Positions 15,231 to 24,900 of a stretch of 37,617 nt of DNA are shown here, in pieces. Source of the stretch: an uncultured Christensenella sp. GTDB lineage: Bacteria; Bacillota; Clostridia; Christensenellales; Borkfalkiaceae. The notes below the pieces were generated by a model, which was not told the DNA's origin, did no database searches, and saw only the letters and a list, made by a program, of their open reading frames with translations. Each line of letters begins with the position of its first letter. Positions within the stretch are counted from its first letter, which is position 1. The stretch covers positions 1-37,617 of the forward strand of contig CAJTPJ010000010.1 of assembly GCA_910578145.1 (NCBI GenBank), read 5' to 3'. The translations under genes were made by a program, and so were the position numbers.

Positions 15231-18200
15231 TTAGTTTTCTTCAGATTCAGCGTGGGAGTCGAGTTTTTTCTTTTCAACCGTCTTTTGCTGTTTTTCGGGT
15301 TCAAGCACGTCGCTTTCGGTTGCCACTTCTTTAACGGTGGAAACCGCTATTTCCGCAGGTTTTTCCGCGGGTACGAACGCACCCGTGTTCACCGTGGAAA
15401 GCGCCTCGGGAGCAGTCGCCACAGCCGTTAAAACTATATCTTCGGGCTGGGTTTCAGGCTCCTCTTCCACTACTTCTTCGGAATTGCCATCGTTATTCGT
15501 CGTAGTTTCAGGCTCTGTTGTGGGAGGAGTGGTGGGTTCGGGTTCGGTAGGAGGAGTGATGCCGCCGCTCGTATCGCCGTCGCCAGCGTCGCCGCCTTCT
15601 TTAACCTCTTCCCAAGTATTGTTTTCCCAATCGTATTCCACTTCGTCAAGGGTAGATTTTACTACCGTAAAAGTTGTGGAAACGTCGTTTACGTCGGACG
15701 AAAGCACGTAATCGGTTACGCCTTCCGCAAGGCTTGCAACCGCCGTGTATTCGCCGGCTTCTACACTTTCTCCCGTTACGGAAACTTCAAGCAGAATTTT
15801 TTGACCGTTTACGTCTTCAAACCAAGCCACGGGCTTTAACGAACTACCGGTATAGCTGAGCTCGGTTGCGCCCCATACAACGGCTACCTGCTTGGGCGCA
15901 ACTACTACCGTTACGGTAGCGCTTGCTTCGGGCACAACGTAGTTTGCGTTGTCTGAACTTGCAACCAGCTTGTAGGTGCCCGCGCCGTTAATAGCCGCAA
16001 CCTTAGTTAAAATTTCGCTTCCGTCTTCACCGTTAGTAACTTTGTAAACGGTGTAAACCACGCCTGCGTTTTCGTTTTTGGTAATAGCCGAAGGAGCGTT
16101 AACCGCGCCGAACTCGAAATTATAATTTCCGTCGTTATCCGGCTGGGTGCTCCACTCGAAACCGTTTAACTGCTGTTCTACGATATTGAATACGCAGTAG
16201 GTTACGCCGACAAATTGGTAATTGGAGAAAATGTCAACCGCTTCCGCCCTGTATTCGCCGGCAACGACTGCGCCGCCGATAACGGGAGCTTCAAGGTCAT
16301 TTCCCTGCGAGTTTTGTATCTTATTGTAGTTAGCTCCGTCAAAGGTAGCAAGCCAAGCCTTGGGCACGATGAGCGAACCGCTGTAAGTGAAGTTGCTTTC
16401 GCCCTCGTCGTTGGTTTCCCAAACGATATAAACCTGCATTGCTTTTATGGAGAAGTCAAGCGAAGTTTTAAGGTCTTTTGCAAACTCGTAGTTGTTTACG
16501 TCGCGGAGCGAAGCCGTTGCCGTGCATTTTTCCACAGCGTTTAACGCGCCGCCCGTTACGTTGAGCTCAACTTCAAACTGTTTGCCGTCCGCGCCCGTAG
16601 CCATAAATTTAGCAACGGGATTATGGGATAAACCGTCGTAATCCCACTCGCACGCCTCGTCCTCGCCGAGGGGCGCGCCGTCCGCGTCCTTATACCAAAT
16701 AATACTGTTAACTACCTGTTTAGCGATGGAGAACGCCCTGGTTGCCTCGCCTACTATGGTGCAGTTTGCGGGTTGAAGCGCGGTTACAACGTAATTGCTA
16801 CCCGCGTTAAGTCTGCCGCCCTCGGTGCTGAGTTTAACCTCGTCGCCGTTCCAATTTACGTAGTACGCTTCGGGCGAATGCTCCGCGCCGTCGTAAGTCC
16901 ATTCGCAAGCCTCGTCCGCGGTAAGTTTAACGCCGTCCTTGTACCATATAATTTCGTCGATTTCGTAGGGGGTAATTTCATAAGCGCACTTTGCGGTAAA
17001 CACGAAGTTATCGCCAACGTCCGCGCCGCCGAGTTTCGCGCTTATGATAAACGCCGTAACTTCGTGGCTGTCAACGGTTTGCGAAACGCCCGTATAACCG
17101 AAAGTAAACGTTATGCCGTTGATAAACGAATCGGTATTTTCAAGGTCTGCAACAGCTTTGATAACGGGGTTATGAGGCTGTGCGTTGTACTGCCAGCTGT
17201 AAACGCCTTCCGTTTCTTCGGAATTTTCGTCGCCTTGCCATACGACGAGGTTGCCGCCTATTTCGTACTTGCCTATAGCAAACGCCTTTTCAGCTTCCTG
17301 ACCCGCTTTTAAGACGTAGTTTTTATTGAGTACGGTAAGCACGGAAAGGTGCGAACCCGCGTTTACAAACGCGCTTACGGTATAGTCCGTATCCTTTACA
17401 AGGGTTTGCGAAGCGCCCGTAAAGGTTACTTCGGGGCTTTGCGCCTTGGTGTTGTAAACGTAGGATTCCGCAACGGTCCACTCCACTTCAAGCTCGGCAG
17501 GGTTAATAGTAAACTCGTGCCTGTCTATGCCGCCCTCGAAATAGAAGTCGTTGGTTATGTACGCTATATACGTGCCCGCGTTGGTAGCTTCGCCCCAAAC
17601 GTTAAGTTTAACGTAAGTGGTATCGTCCTCGGGGTTGTAGCTATCAGGGTCGGGAATATATACAGCGGTGGGAAGTTTGGGAGTAGCGTCGTAGGTAAAC
17701 TCAATTTTCCCCGAATCTGCGTCGCGTTCAAGCCAGGTAACCGCGTTTACGGTTAAGCGGGTGATGATAAACTCGTGACTTACGTCCGAAATAGAGAAGT
17801 TATCGTTTATTTCGTACTTGTTGTCAAGCACCGCGTAAGCGTAGTGCGTGCCCACGTCTGAAGCCTCGCCCACTACTTTAAGTACGGGGTTGAAGCCAAA
17901 GCCGCTTTTTACAACGACTTTAAGCGTGTGCGCGTTACCGTCGTGAATCCATATAAATTCGCCGTTTTCATCCGCGGGGTTGCCGTCTTCGTCAGTCCAT
18001 TCAATGAAATCCGCGGTTATTTCTTTTTTGTTGATAGTAAAGCTCTGCGTTGCGCCGCTAACTATAACGTAGTTTGCGCCTACCGCAGCGGTTGCCGTGT
18101 GCGCTCCCGCGTTGGTTGCACCGTTTACACTAATATCGTCGGCGGTGAGCGTTATGCTTATGCCGTCCACAGCCGAAGCCGCGGTTGCCGCAGGTCCGTG

Positions 18201-21200
18201 CGCGTTGCCGTCGTAAGTCCACACGAAATCGCTTACGTCGCCGTCCCCCGTCCAGCTTACGTTTACACTCAAAGGTTTAATTGCAAAGTTGCACGAAAGC
18301 TGGCTGTCGTCAAACTGGAATTCCGTAGAAGGGAGAAGATAAACCGAGTAATTACCTACGTTTACCTGCGTGCTTTGGCTGACGTCAAGTTTAACGTACT
18401 CCTCGCCTTTGAGATAAACCGCTACGGGAGCTTGAACCTGCCCGTTGTAAATATAGGTAAATACGCCGTCTTCAACGGTTACGAATCCAAGATTAGCGTC
18501 CTTTAAAGTTTCAAGCGTGTAATAAACGCCGTCGTGCTCTACCGCCCAGATAACGTCAATCTTTTTAAGCACCGTAACGAGCTCGGTTACGTAGAAAGTA
18601 ATTTTCTTTCTGTCAAGCCCGTCAAGGCTGGTACAATATCTGCCGTCGTCCGCGTTGGCAAAGCCAACTTCTGCGTAATAGTCCTCGATTTCGTCTTCGG
18701 GAGTGTTTACAGCCCAATAATCGTTTGCGGTGTCGTTGCTGTACCTTACAAGCAATTCAATTCTTATAACGGTGTTAACGGGCTTATTGTTTTCGTCCCT
18801 GCCGAAGAATTTAGCAACGCCGTAAGCCGCCATTCTGGGACCTTCTACGCCGTAAACTTCAATATATTGGAAGCTGGGTTCGCCTACGATTATCTCGCCG
18901 CTGTAATAGCGCCATTCGATGCTTTCTATCGCGCAGGGGATAATTCTGTAATCCTGTTCGGTGCCCGTAAGCTCGAAATAAGCGTTAAGGCTGTCGGAAG
19001 CGTCAAGCGAAGCGGTTACGGTATAATTGCTTTCGCTTGCCTCTTTGGAAATTGCCGTTACGGGGTTGAGTTTAAGCGAGGTTATATCCACGCCGTCAAG
19101 CGTTACGCCCGTTACGTTTGCAGTGGGCTGGGGAATATGCTTTTGACCGTCGTACATCCATACGAAAGTATAATCTTCGTACGTGGACAGCCCGTCGCCC
19201 GACCAGCTTACTTCAACTTTCTTTTTGGTTATTTCGTAATCTTTGTTGGCAAAAACGTAATTTCCGTCTTCGTCTATTATTTTAATGGTATATTTGCCGG
19301 GGAATTTGGGAACTTCCGTTGAATATCTGCTGCTACCCTTGGTTGCGTACGTAAGCAACAAATTAACGTCGCTGCTTTCGTCGCCCTCGAAAAGTCCATT
19401 TGCCGCCGCGGTAGGCGCTTGCGCCAAACCGTTAAATTCAAATACGAACGCATTATCGCCCGCGGTGTTGCCCGTCCAAACTATCCCGTTATGCTCTACC
19501 GCGATAATTTTATATTCTTTACTGCTTTCCTTTATAACGTCGCCCGCCGCGTTTACGAGAACGAAATACTTGGTTCCGTCAAGTTTAGCGGTTACGGTAT
19601 AAGCGCCTGCCTTTGTGGGAACGTCGCCTTCTGCAAGCGCGTTGCCGTCTGCGTCAACGTAAGTGTAAACCAAATGCTCGTACGCGTCCTCGCCTTCGGT
19701 AAATTCGTAATCGAACACCGCGGGGCGTTGACCCGCCGCATTATAGCCGTACTCGAATTTATTGTTTTCGCCAACCCAATTTACGGTGAGTTTTCTCGGG
19801 GTTATGGTTACGGTTACGCTCTTGTTTTCGGTTTGCTGTGCCTGCGTTGCGTAAACGTCGTCGATATTCCACACAGAACCCACGTTGGAGTTGAAGTTGG
19901 TTTTTGCGTCTTTAAGCGCGAAGGTAACTTTGAAAGTACCTACGTCGCTGATTTTAAATACACCCGCGTCGTCGCACTCGTCCTTGTTATAGATAGTTTC
20001 GTCTGAAACCGCCTCGTAAACGCCGTTGTTAAGAACTTCAACGCCCACGAGTTTAACGCCCGAACCGTAGTTTATTACTTCCTGCAATTTGCCGTTGTAT
20101 TCAAGACTTTCGCTTATAACTTCGGGCAAATCTTCGCCGTAGCCGCTAAGCGCAAGCACTTTAAGGTTTACGTGGATTGCGGGTCTTACCGCGTTTACGC
20201 TATCGGAAACGCCTACGCCGTCCGAGCCGTCCGCCGCGAGGTAGTGGGGATTGCCCGACTTATCCGCCGAACGCAACCACACTTCCGCGTTTACGCCGTT
20301 GCTCTTTTGGGCAGCGCTTACGCCCCAGGTGCCGCCTTCTGCAACTTCGCTGAGCGCGGGAAGCCAAATTTTATCGTACTGCCAGGAAGCGCTGGTGGAA
20401 ATGCTGGGTATCTGATAGCCTATCTGCGCGGGCGAAGAAAGGTACGAACCGTAATTTTCGGTAAGGTTTTTCCAAATTTCCGCCGCGGACGAGCCTGCGA
20501 TAAGGTTTCTTACGTAGCTTGCGCTGTAAGCCTTGCCCTCGGTTGCGTCCCATTGCGCGTTAAGCCCTTCGCCGCGCCACGCTTCGTCCAGCCAAAGCGT
20601 TGCAACTATGTCGCCCACTCCGCCAACGCCGCCGTTGGAGGGATAGCCGGTTACCGCTACTTTGGAAAGCGAGGTTACCGTCCACTTATATCCGCCGAAA
20701 TTAACTTTAACTTCGGCGCCGCCGTTAATTTGTTCTGCGGTAAGCGTGCCGCTTGCGTTGCCGTTGAACTTATCTTCCACGGCTTTATAAGTGTTGTCGC
20801 CGCCCGTGAGGTCGGAGAAGAATTTATTTAAACTGCCGAGGTTTGCCGAAATATCCGTTTGGTCGTCCAGTTCGGTACGGTATGCCGCGCTTAGGTTTAA
20901 GTGCATTGCAGGTCTTGCAAGCGCGGTTTGGTTTACTGCGATAGTCGTGTAGCCGCCGTCGGGAGTAAGCACGTATGCGTTAACGTAGTTGCCGGACGCG
21001 CCCGAACGCGTCCACACAGCCCTCGAACCCTCGGTTTTGCGCTGTTCGTTGTCTATCTGCCAAATGCCGTTTACGCCGTCGGTAACCTGCCCTACTTCGG
21101 TAAGCGAAGGGAACCACAGTTTATCCGTCTGCCAATCGCCGTAGCCCTCGGTTTGGGTAAAATCGTAACCTTCCGACCAATTTGTTTCAACGCCGGTAAG

Positions 21201-21851
21201 GTTGCCGTACGCCTCGTTGGGAAGCGAATTGGCACCGTAGCCGTTAACCTTGTAGTCCTCGGTTGCCTGATAGCCTATCTGCGCGGGGGTGGATATGTAA
21301 CTTCCGTACGTTTCCAAAAGCTCTGCCCAACGTTCGGAAATTTCTCCCCTGACCGAAGCGTTGCCGTAAAGATTGTACGGAACGTTGACGGTTCCGCCCG
21401 TGTAAGCCGAATTCCAGGGGGTTGTGGAAAGGCTGTTAGCCGCCACACCCTCAAGCCAGAGGGTTGCCACAACGTCGCCCTGCTCGCCCGCACCGTTATT
21501 TGCCGCGGAAGCGGGTTTGTTTACGGTTGACGCGTAAACGACGTGCCAGGAAAGTCCGCCGAGCGTTACCGTGGTGTCGGCTACGGGAATACCCTTTTCC
21601 GCCGTTGCGTTAATTTTTTCTTTAACAGCGTCAAGAGTTGCGTCGCCGCCGCTTATCTGTCCGAATAAGCCGTTTAATCCCGTTTTATCTATTTTACCGT
21701 CGGCGTCAAGCGTTAAATCCACCGTAGCCGCCGAAGCGGGAAATTTATTCCCGAAAATGCCCGTAAATGCCGTAGTTGTACAGCACAAAAAAGTTGCGCA
21801 CAGCGTAAGCAATACTCCGAGTTTTGCTTTATTCGCCTTTAAACTTTTCAT
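15231..21851 (-). CDS. Large secreted repeat protein: tandem DUF6273-like domains plus Ig-like/MBG-like array
   Basis: 2,206 residues from ATG at 21851, with AAGGAG 10 bp upstream. A signal peptide (LGVLLTLCATFLCC..., cleavage near ASA) is followed by two tandem ~250-residue domains (~45-335 and ~340-575). Each has 'W.V', 'GD(V/I)VATLWL', '(E/N)YGSY(I/L)S(T/S)PAQIGYQ', 'DK(L/I)W(F/L)P(S/A)L(T/S)EV' and 'RPA(M/I)H(L/V)NL', a pattern like DUF6273 of Clostridia surface proteins. About fifteen Ig-like units (~590-2075) follow, each with 'W.G/W..., F.(W/Y).Y(D/N)G..H.P.A, ...AGTYTA.A...NY' like MBG/Ig-like adhesin stalks. The end is a Pro/Thr/Glu-rich linker and a charged tail. No LPxTG, SLH domain or C-terminal membrane helix is visible. 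Likely exported and surface-associated; ligand unknown. Confidence 0.85.
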   Translation of the reverse strand: MKSLKANKAKLGVLLTLCATFLCCTTTAFTGIFGNKFPASAATVDLTLDADGKIDKTGLNGLFGQISGGDATLDAVKEKINATAEKGIPVADTTVTLGGLSWHVVYASTVNKPASAANNGAGEQGDVVATLWLEGVAANSLSTTPWNSAYTGGTVNVPYNLYGNASVRGEISERWAELLETYGSYISTPAQIGYQATEDYKVNGYGANSLPNEAYGNLTGVETNWSEGYDFTQTEGYGDWQTDKLWFPSLTEVGQVTDGVNGIWQIDNEQRKTEGSRAVWTRSGASGNYVNAYVLTPDGGYTTIAVNQTALARPAMHLNLSAAYRTELDDQTDISANLGSLNKFFSDLTGGDNTYKAVEDKFNGNASGTLTAEQINGGAEVKVNFGGYKWTVTSLSKVAVTGYPSNGGVGGVGDIVATLWLDEAWRGEGLNAQWDATEGKAYSASYVRNLIAGSSAAEIWKNLTENYGSYLSSPAQIGYQIPSISTSASWQYDKIWLPALSEVAEGGTWGVSAAQKSNGVNAEVWLRSADKSGNPHYLAADGSDGVGVSDSVNAVRPAIHVNLKVLALSGYGEDLPEVISESLEYNGKLQEVINYGSGVKLVGVEVLNNGVYEAVSDETIYNKDECDDAGVFKISDVGTFKVTFALKDAKTNFNSNVGSVWNIDDVYATQAQQTENKSVTVTITPRKLTVNWVGENNKFEYGYNAAGQRPAVFDYEFTEGEDAYEHLVYTYVDADGNALAEGDVPTKAGAYTVTAKLDGTKYFVLVNAAGDVIKESSKEYKIIAVEHNGIVWTGNTAGDNAFVFEFNGLAQAPTAAANGLFEGDESSDVNLLLTYATKGSSRYSTEVPKFPGKYTIKIIDEDGNYVFANKDYEITKKKVEVSWSGDGLSTYEDYTFVWMYDGQKHIPQPTANVTGVTLDGVDITSLKLNPVTAISKEASESNYTVTASLDASDSLNAYFELTGTEQDYRIIPCAIESIEWRYYSGEIIVGEPSFQYIEVYGVEGPRMAAYGVAKFFGRDENNKPVNTVIRIELLVRYSNDTANDYWAVNTPEDEIEDYYAEVGFANADDGRYCTSLDGLDRKKITFYVTELVTVLKKIDVIWAVEHDGVYYTLETLKDANLGFVTVEDGVFTYIYNGQVQAPVAVYLKGEEYVKLDVSQSTQVNVGNYSVYLLPSTEFQFDDSQLSCNFAIKPLSVNVSWTGDGDVSDFVWTYDGNAHGPAATAASAVDGISITLTADDISVNGATNAGAHTATAAVGANYVIVSGATQSFTINKKEITADFIEWTDEDGNPADENGEFIWIHDGNAHTLKVVVKSGFGFNPVLKVVGEASDVGTHYAYAVLDNKYEINDNFSISDVSHEFIITRLTVNAVTWLERDADSGKIEFTYDATPKLPTAVYIPDPDSYNPEDDTTYVKLNVWGEATNAGTYIAYITNDFYFEGGIDRHEFTINPAELEVEWTVAESYVYNTKAQSPEVTFTGASQTLVKDTDYTVSAFVNAGSHLSVLTVLNKNYVLKAGQEAEKAFAIGKYEIGGNLVVWQGDENSEETEGVYSWQYNAQPHNPVIKAVADLENTDSFINGITFTFGYTGVSQTVDSHEVTAFIISAKLGGADVGDNFVFTAKCAYEITPYEIDEIIWYKDGVKLTADEACEWTYDGAEHSPEAYYVNWNGDEVKLSTEGGRLNAGSNYVVTALQPANCTIVGEATRAFSIAKQVVNSIIWYKDADGAPLGEDEACEWDYDGLSHNPVAKFMATGADGKQFEVELNVTGGALNAVEKCTATASLRDVNNYEFAKDLKTSLDFSIKAMQVYIVWETNDEGESNFTYSGSLIVPKAWLATFDGANYNKIQNSQGNDLEAPVIGGAVVAGEYRAEAVDIFSNYQFVGVTYCVFNIVEQQLNGFEWSTQPDNDGNYNFEFGAVNAPSAITKNENAGVVYTVYKVTNGEDGSEILTKVAAINGAGTYKLVASSDNANYVVPEASATVTVVVAPKQVAVVWGATELSYTGSSLKPVAWFEDVNGQKILLEVSVTGESVEAGEYTAVASLAEGVTDYVLSSDVNDVSTTFTVVKSTLDEVEYDWENNTWEEVKEGGDAGDGDTSGGITPPTEPEPTTPPTTEPETTTNNDGNSEEVVEEEPETQPEDIVLTAVATAPEALSTVNTGAFVPAEKPAEIAVSTVKEVATESDVLEPEKQQKTVEKKKLDSHAESEEN
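15640..20090 (-). repeat. Ig-like repeat array, collinear with 24430-29020
   Basis: Protein-level repeats of ~75-110 residues. Marker tryptophans match the neighbour gene in the same order: 15873/24551, 16419/25154, 17998/26753, 18912/27731. The offset drifts only from about 8.68 to 8.82 kb. Confidence 0.75.
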
Positions 21852-21907
21852 AATTTACGTTCTCCTTAATTAATTGGTATTTGCCGTTACTGCTTTTGCA
21901 TTTGCCC

Positions 21908-21927
21908 TGCCCCCCGCAAAGGGGGCA
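21908..21927 (-). other. Intergenic stem-loop between the two surface protein genes
   Basis: Seven-base arms (TGCCCCC / GGGGGCA) in the 89-bp gap, with no T tract on either strand. It is therefore not a standard terminator; it may stabilise or process a joint transcript. The ribosome site of the downstream gene lies 3' of it. Confidence 0.5.
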
Positions 21928-21940
21928 AGGTTTACGCGTT

Positions 21941-24900
21941 TTAGTCATCGTCTTGTTCGTCCTGGTCGTCTTCCCTGTAATATTCGTTGAAGCCGTCCGC
22001 GTCGCCCATTACGGTAACGCCGCGCCTTACGAACATAGCTATTATTACAAGCAGTACCAGCAAGCCTAAGCCGCCGAGAATTGTGTACATCATCCAATTA
22101 GGAATGCCGCTGCCCTCAACCACTATGGGAGGGGTATCGCCGCCCGGTCCGGGCACGTTTACAACGCCCTTTATCGAATATGTACCGTATGCGTTTTCGG
22201 GTGCAATGCGGTAGTTGCCGCTTTCTACGGCTAACGTCACGTTGTGTCCGCCTACGCTTGTAAAGTCGTTATTTACGCCGACTTTAATTGAAATTTCCAC
22301 ACCTGCGTCGGTTAAACCGAGCGTGGTGTAAACAATGCTGCCGTCCGCCGAAGTTTGTATACCTTCAACGGTGAAAGGCTCTGCATTTACCCAGCCGCTG
22401 ACTACGGGAGCGGGAGTATGCGTTACGCCCTCCTCGTACTCGAATCCGGTTTCGCCCCAATCAACGGTAAGCAGTCTGGGAACGACCGCATACTTACCTA
22501 AGTTGGTATCTTCGCCCACAACGTCCGCGTGATATCTTACTACACGGTTAACATTTTCGGTGGTGCTTTCAACATCGATGAATACGTCGTAGTTGCCAAC
22601 GTTGGTTGCCGCCGTTACGGCTTCGCTGCCGAATTGCACCCTTGCGGTTGCGTGGGACAGGAATTCGTCCGCGGTAACGTGGTATACGGTCATATATTCG
22701 CCGACAATCATACCTACCGAGCTGTTAACGACGTAGTCGCCAAGCAACACGCCAAGCAGGTCTTCGGGAACGCCGTTGCCAAAATCTACTTCAAGAGTTT
22801 TTGTAAACTCTATAGCTATAACTTCGGAAGCGGGGGTGATTATTACCGTCCACGCGCCGTAAAGCGTTTCGTGGTTGGGGATTTCTATTTTGTAGTTAAT
22901 TACGTACTGACCTTCCGACGTAAGCGCAGGGCTGTTGTTGAGAACGTAAGTAGTATCGTCCTCGGGCAGAGGCGCGTTTTCGGGGCTGTTTGCGCCGCCG
23001 TAGTAAATTTTTACTTCCGCGTCCTGATAGCCGCTGAACTGAACGTTTTTGTACTTGCCGTTATCCTTGTCTGCAAGCGATATGAAGAAGCGCGTTGCAA
23101 GAGGGTCGTACTCGTGCCAATCGTCGTAGTAGTTTTTGCCGTCGGGGCTATGCTTTTCGTTGGTTACCTGTACGGTAGCTTGGGTTACGTAGTAAATACC
23201 AAGCGAATTGCTGCCGTCCGACGCCTCTCTCTCGCCCACGAAGGTTACGGCGTAGTTGTTTGCAAGGGTTGCCTGCTCGTCAGGGTCTGCCGCCGACCAT
23301 TTACCCTTAATGGTATAGCCGTTGGTGTTGACTACGACAAAGCCGCCGTCGTCCGTTACGAAGTTGATATCAAAGCCGATAACGAACTTGCTGACGTCTG
23401 CGGGAAGAGGACTTTCCGCATAGGTATAGGAAACTTCCTTAACTTCTTCGCCGTAAACGGAGGTGTATACGCTGCCGTCATTGCCGCCGATATTTACGAC
23501 TACGCTTCTCTGTTTAATGGAGTAACCCGTTTGCGCGTTTTGAAGAACCGCGCCCGCCGTGTTGCCCGTAGCTATCGCGTAGTAGTCGCCCGCGTTTATA
23601 GCCTTGTAGTCGGCTTCGGTTATTTCGGTATATACGCCGTTTGCATAGTTTGCATATTTAACGGTAAGGTCTACCTTGTCGCCGTTCACGTAGCAATATG
23701 CGGTAGGCTTGTGTTCCGTTCCGTCGTAAACAAAGTCTTTGGTGTTGTCCTGACCTACCCAGATAACGTACGCTTCTTTAGCGTTTACTATCAAAAGTCC
23801 GTTTTCGCCGATTTCAAGTTCGTAGTTGGGCAAAAGCATTGCAAGAGTAGTGCCGTTAATTACTATCGAATACTCGCCGGGCAAGGAAGTGCTGGTATAG
23901 TTGCTGGTAATCCAGCCGCCTCTCGGCGCGCCGCCAACGACTATGCGCAGGCTTTCTTCGGTTTCGCCGTTTACAAATCCGTTAAACGTAGCCGTGTATA
24001 CGGGCGCTTTGTCGCCGTATTCCACGCCGGTAAGTATATCGTTTGCCTTTACCGAAAGGGGTGCGCGCGTAATACTGAATTCCTGCTTGGGCTTATCGAT
24101 TTCGTAATTATCTTTAGCCGTGCCGGACAGGTACGCTTCCGCCGTGTAAACGCCCACGTTGGTTACCTTGCCGTTTACAACGGGGTTGGTAAGGTTTGCG
24201 CCGGTAATTTTGTACTCTATCGTAATTTTGGAAAGGTCGTCTTTGACAACGTCGTTCATAGTAGCCGTTGCGGTTACTACGTGTTGTTGCCCGTCGTATA
24301 CCCACGAAGCGTTTGCGCTATCCCAAACGAGTCCTATCTGCTTGCGGGTAATTTCATAATTTTTGACTTGCGTTTCATTTGCAAGCGCGTAGTAATCGGA
24401 AGTAAGCGCCGCGGTGGCAACGTATTTGCCCGCCGCCGAGTAGCTTGACTTATCCACGGTTACTTCAAGAATTACCGTCTTTCCGTCAACGTCCTCAAAC
24501 CAAGCGTCGGGGCGCTGGTTGCCGCCGTTGTAAACGTACTTATCACCGCTCCAGCTTACGTTTACGGTTTTGCGGAGAATAACTATTCTCGTTACCGCAT
24601 ACTCTTCGGGAAGTTCGTAGTTAGAATTAGCAGGTGCGAACTTAACTTCCCAATTACCGGGGATTGCGGGCAGTTCGTTGTTGGGAACGGCCTCGGAAGT
24701 ATCCGCGTTTTTAACGCTTACGATTCTGTAAGTAAACGACTCGTCGTCAACCTTAATGTTGGGGAACTGCGGTTTACCGTTGAAAGTATAGGTAAATACG
24801 TACGCTCCAAGCGATTCGTCATATCCGCTTTCATCCCCTATCGCGCCGTTAGCTATCCACTGCAAATCGCTTGCCTGTAACTTACGCGCGATTACCGTAA

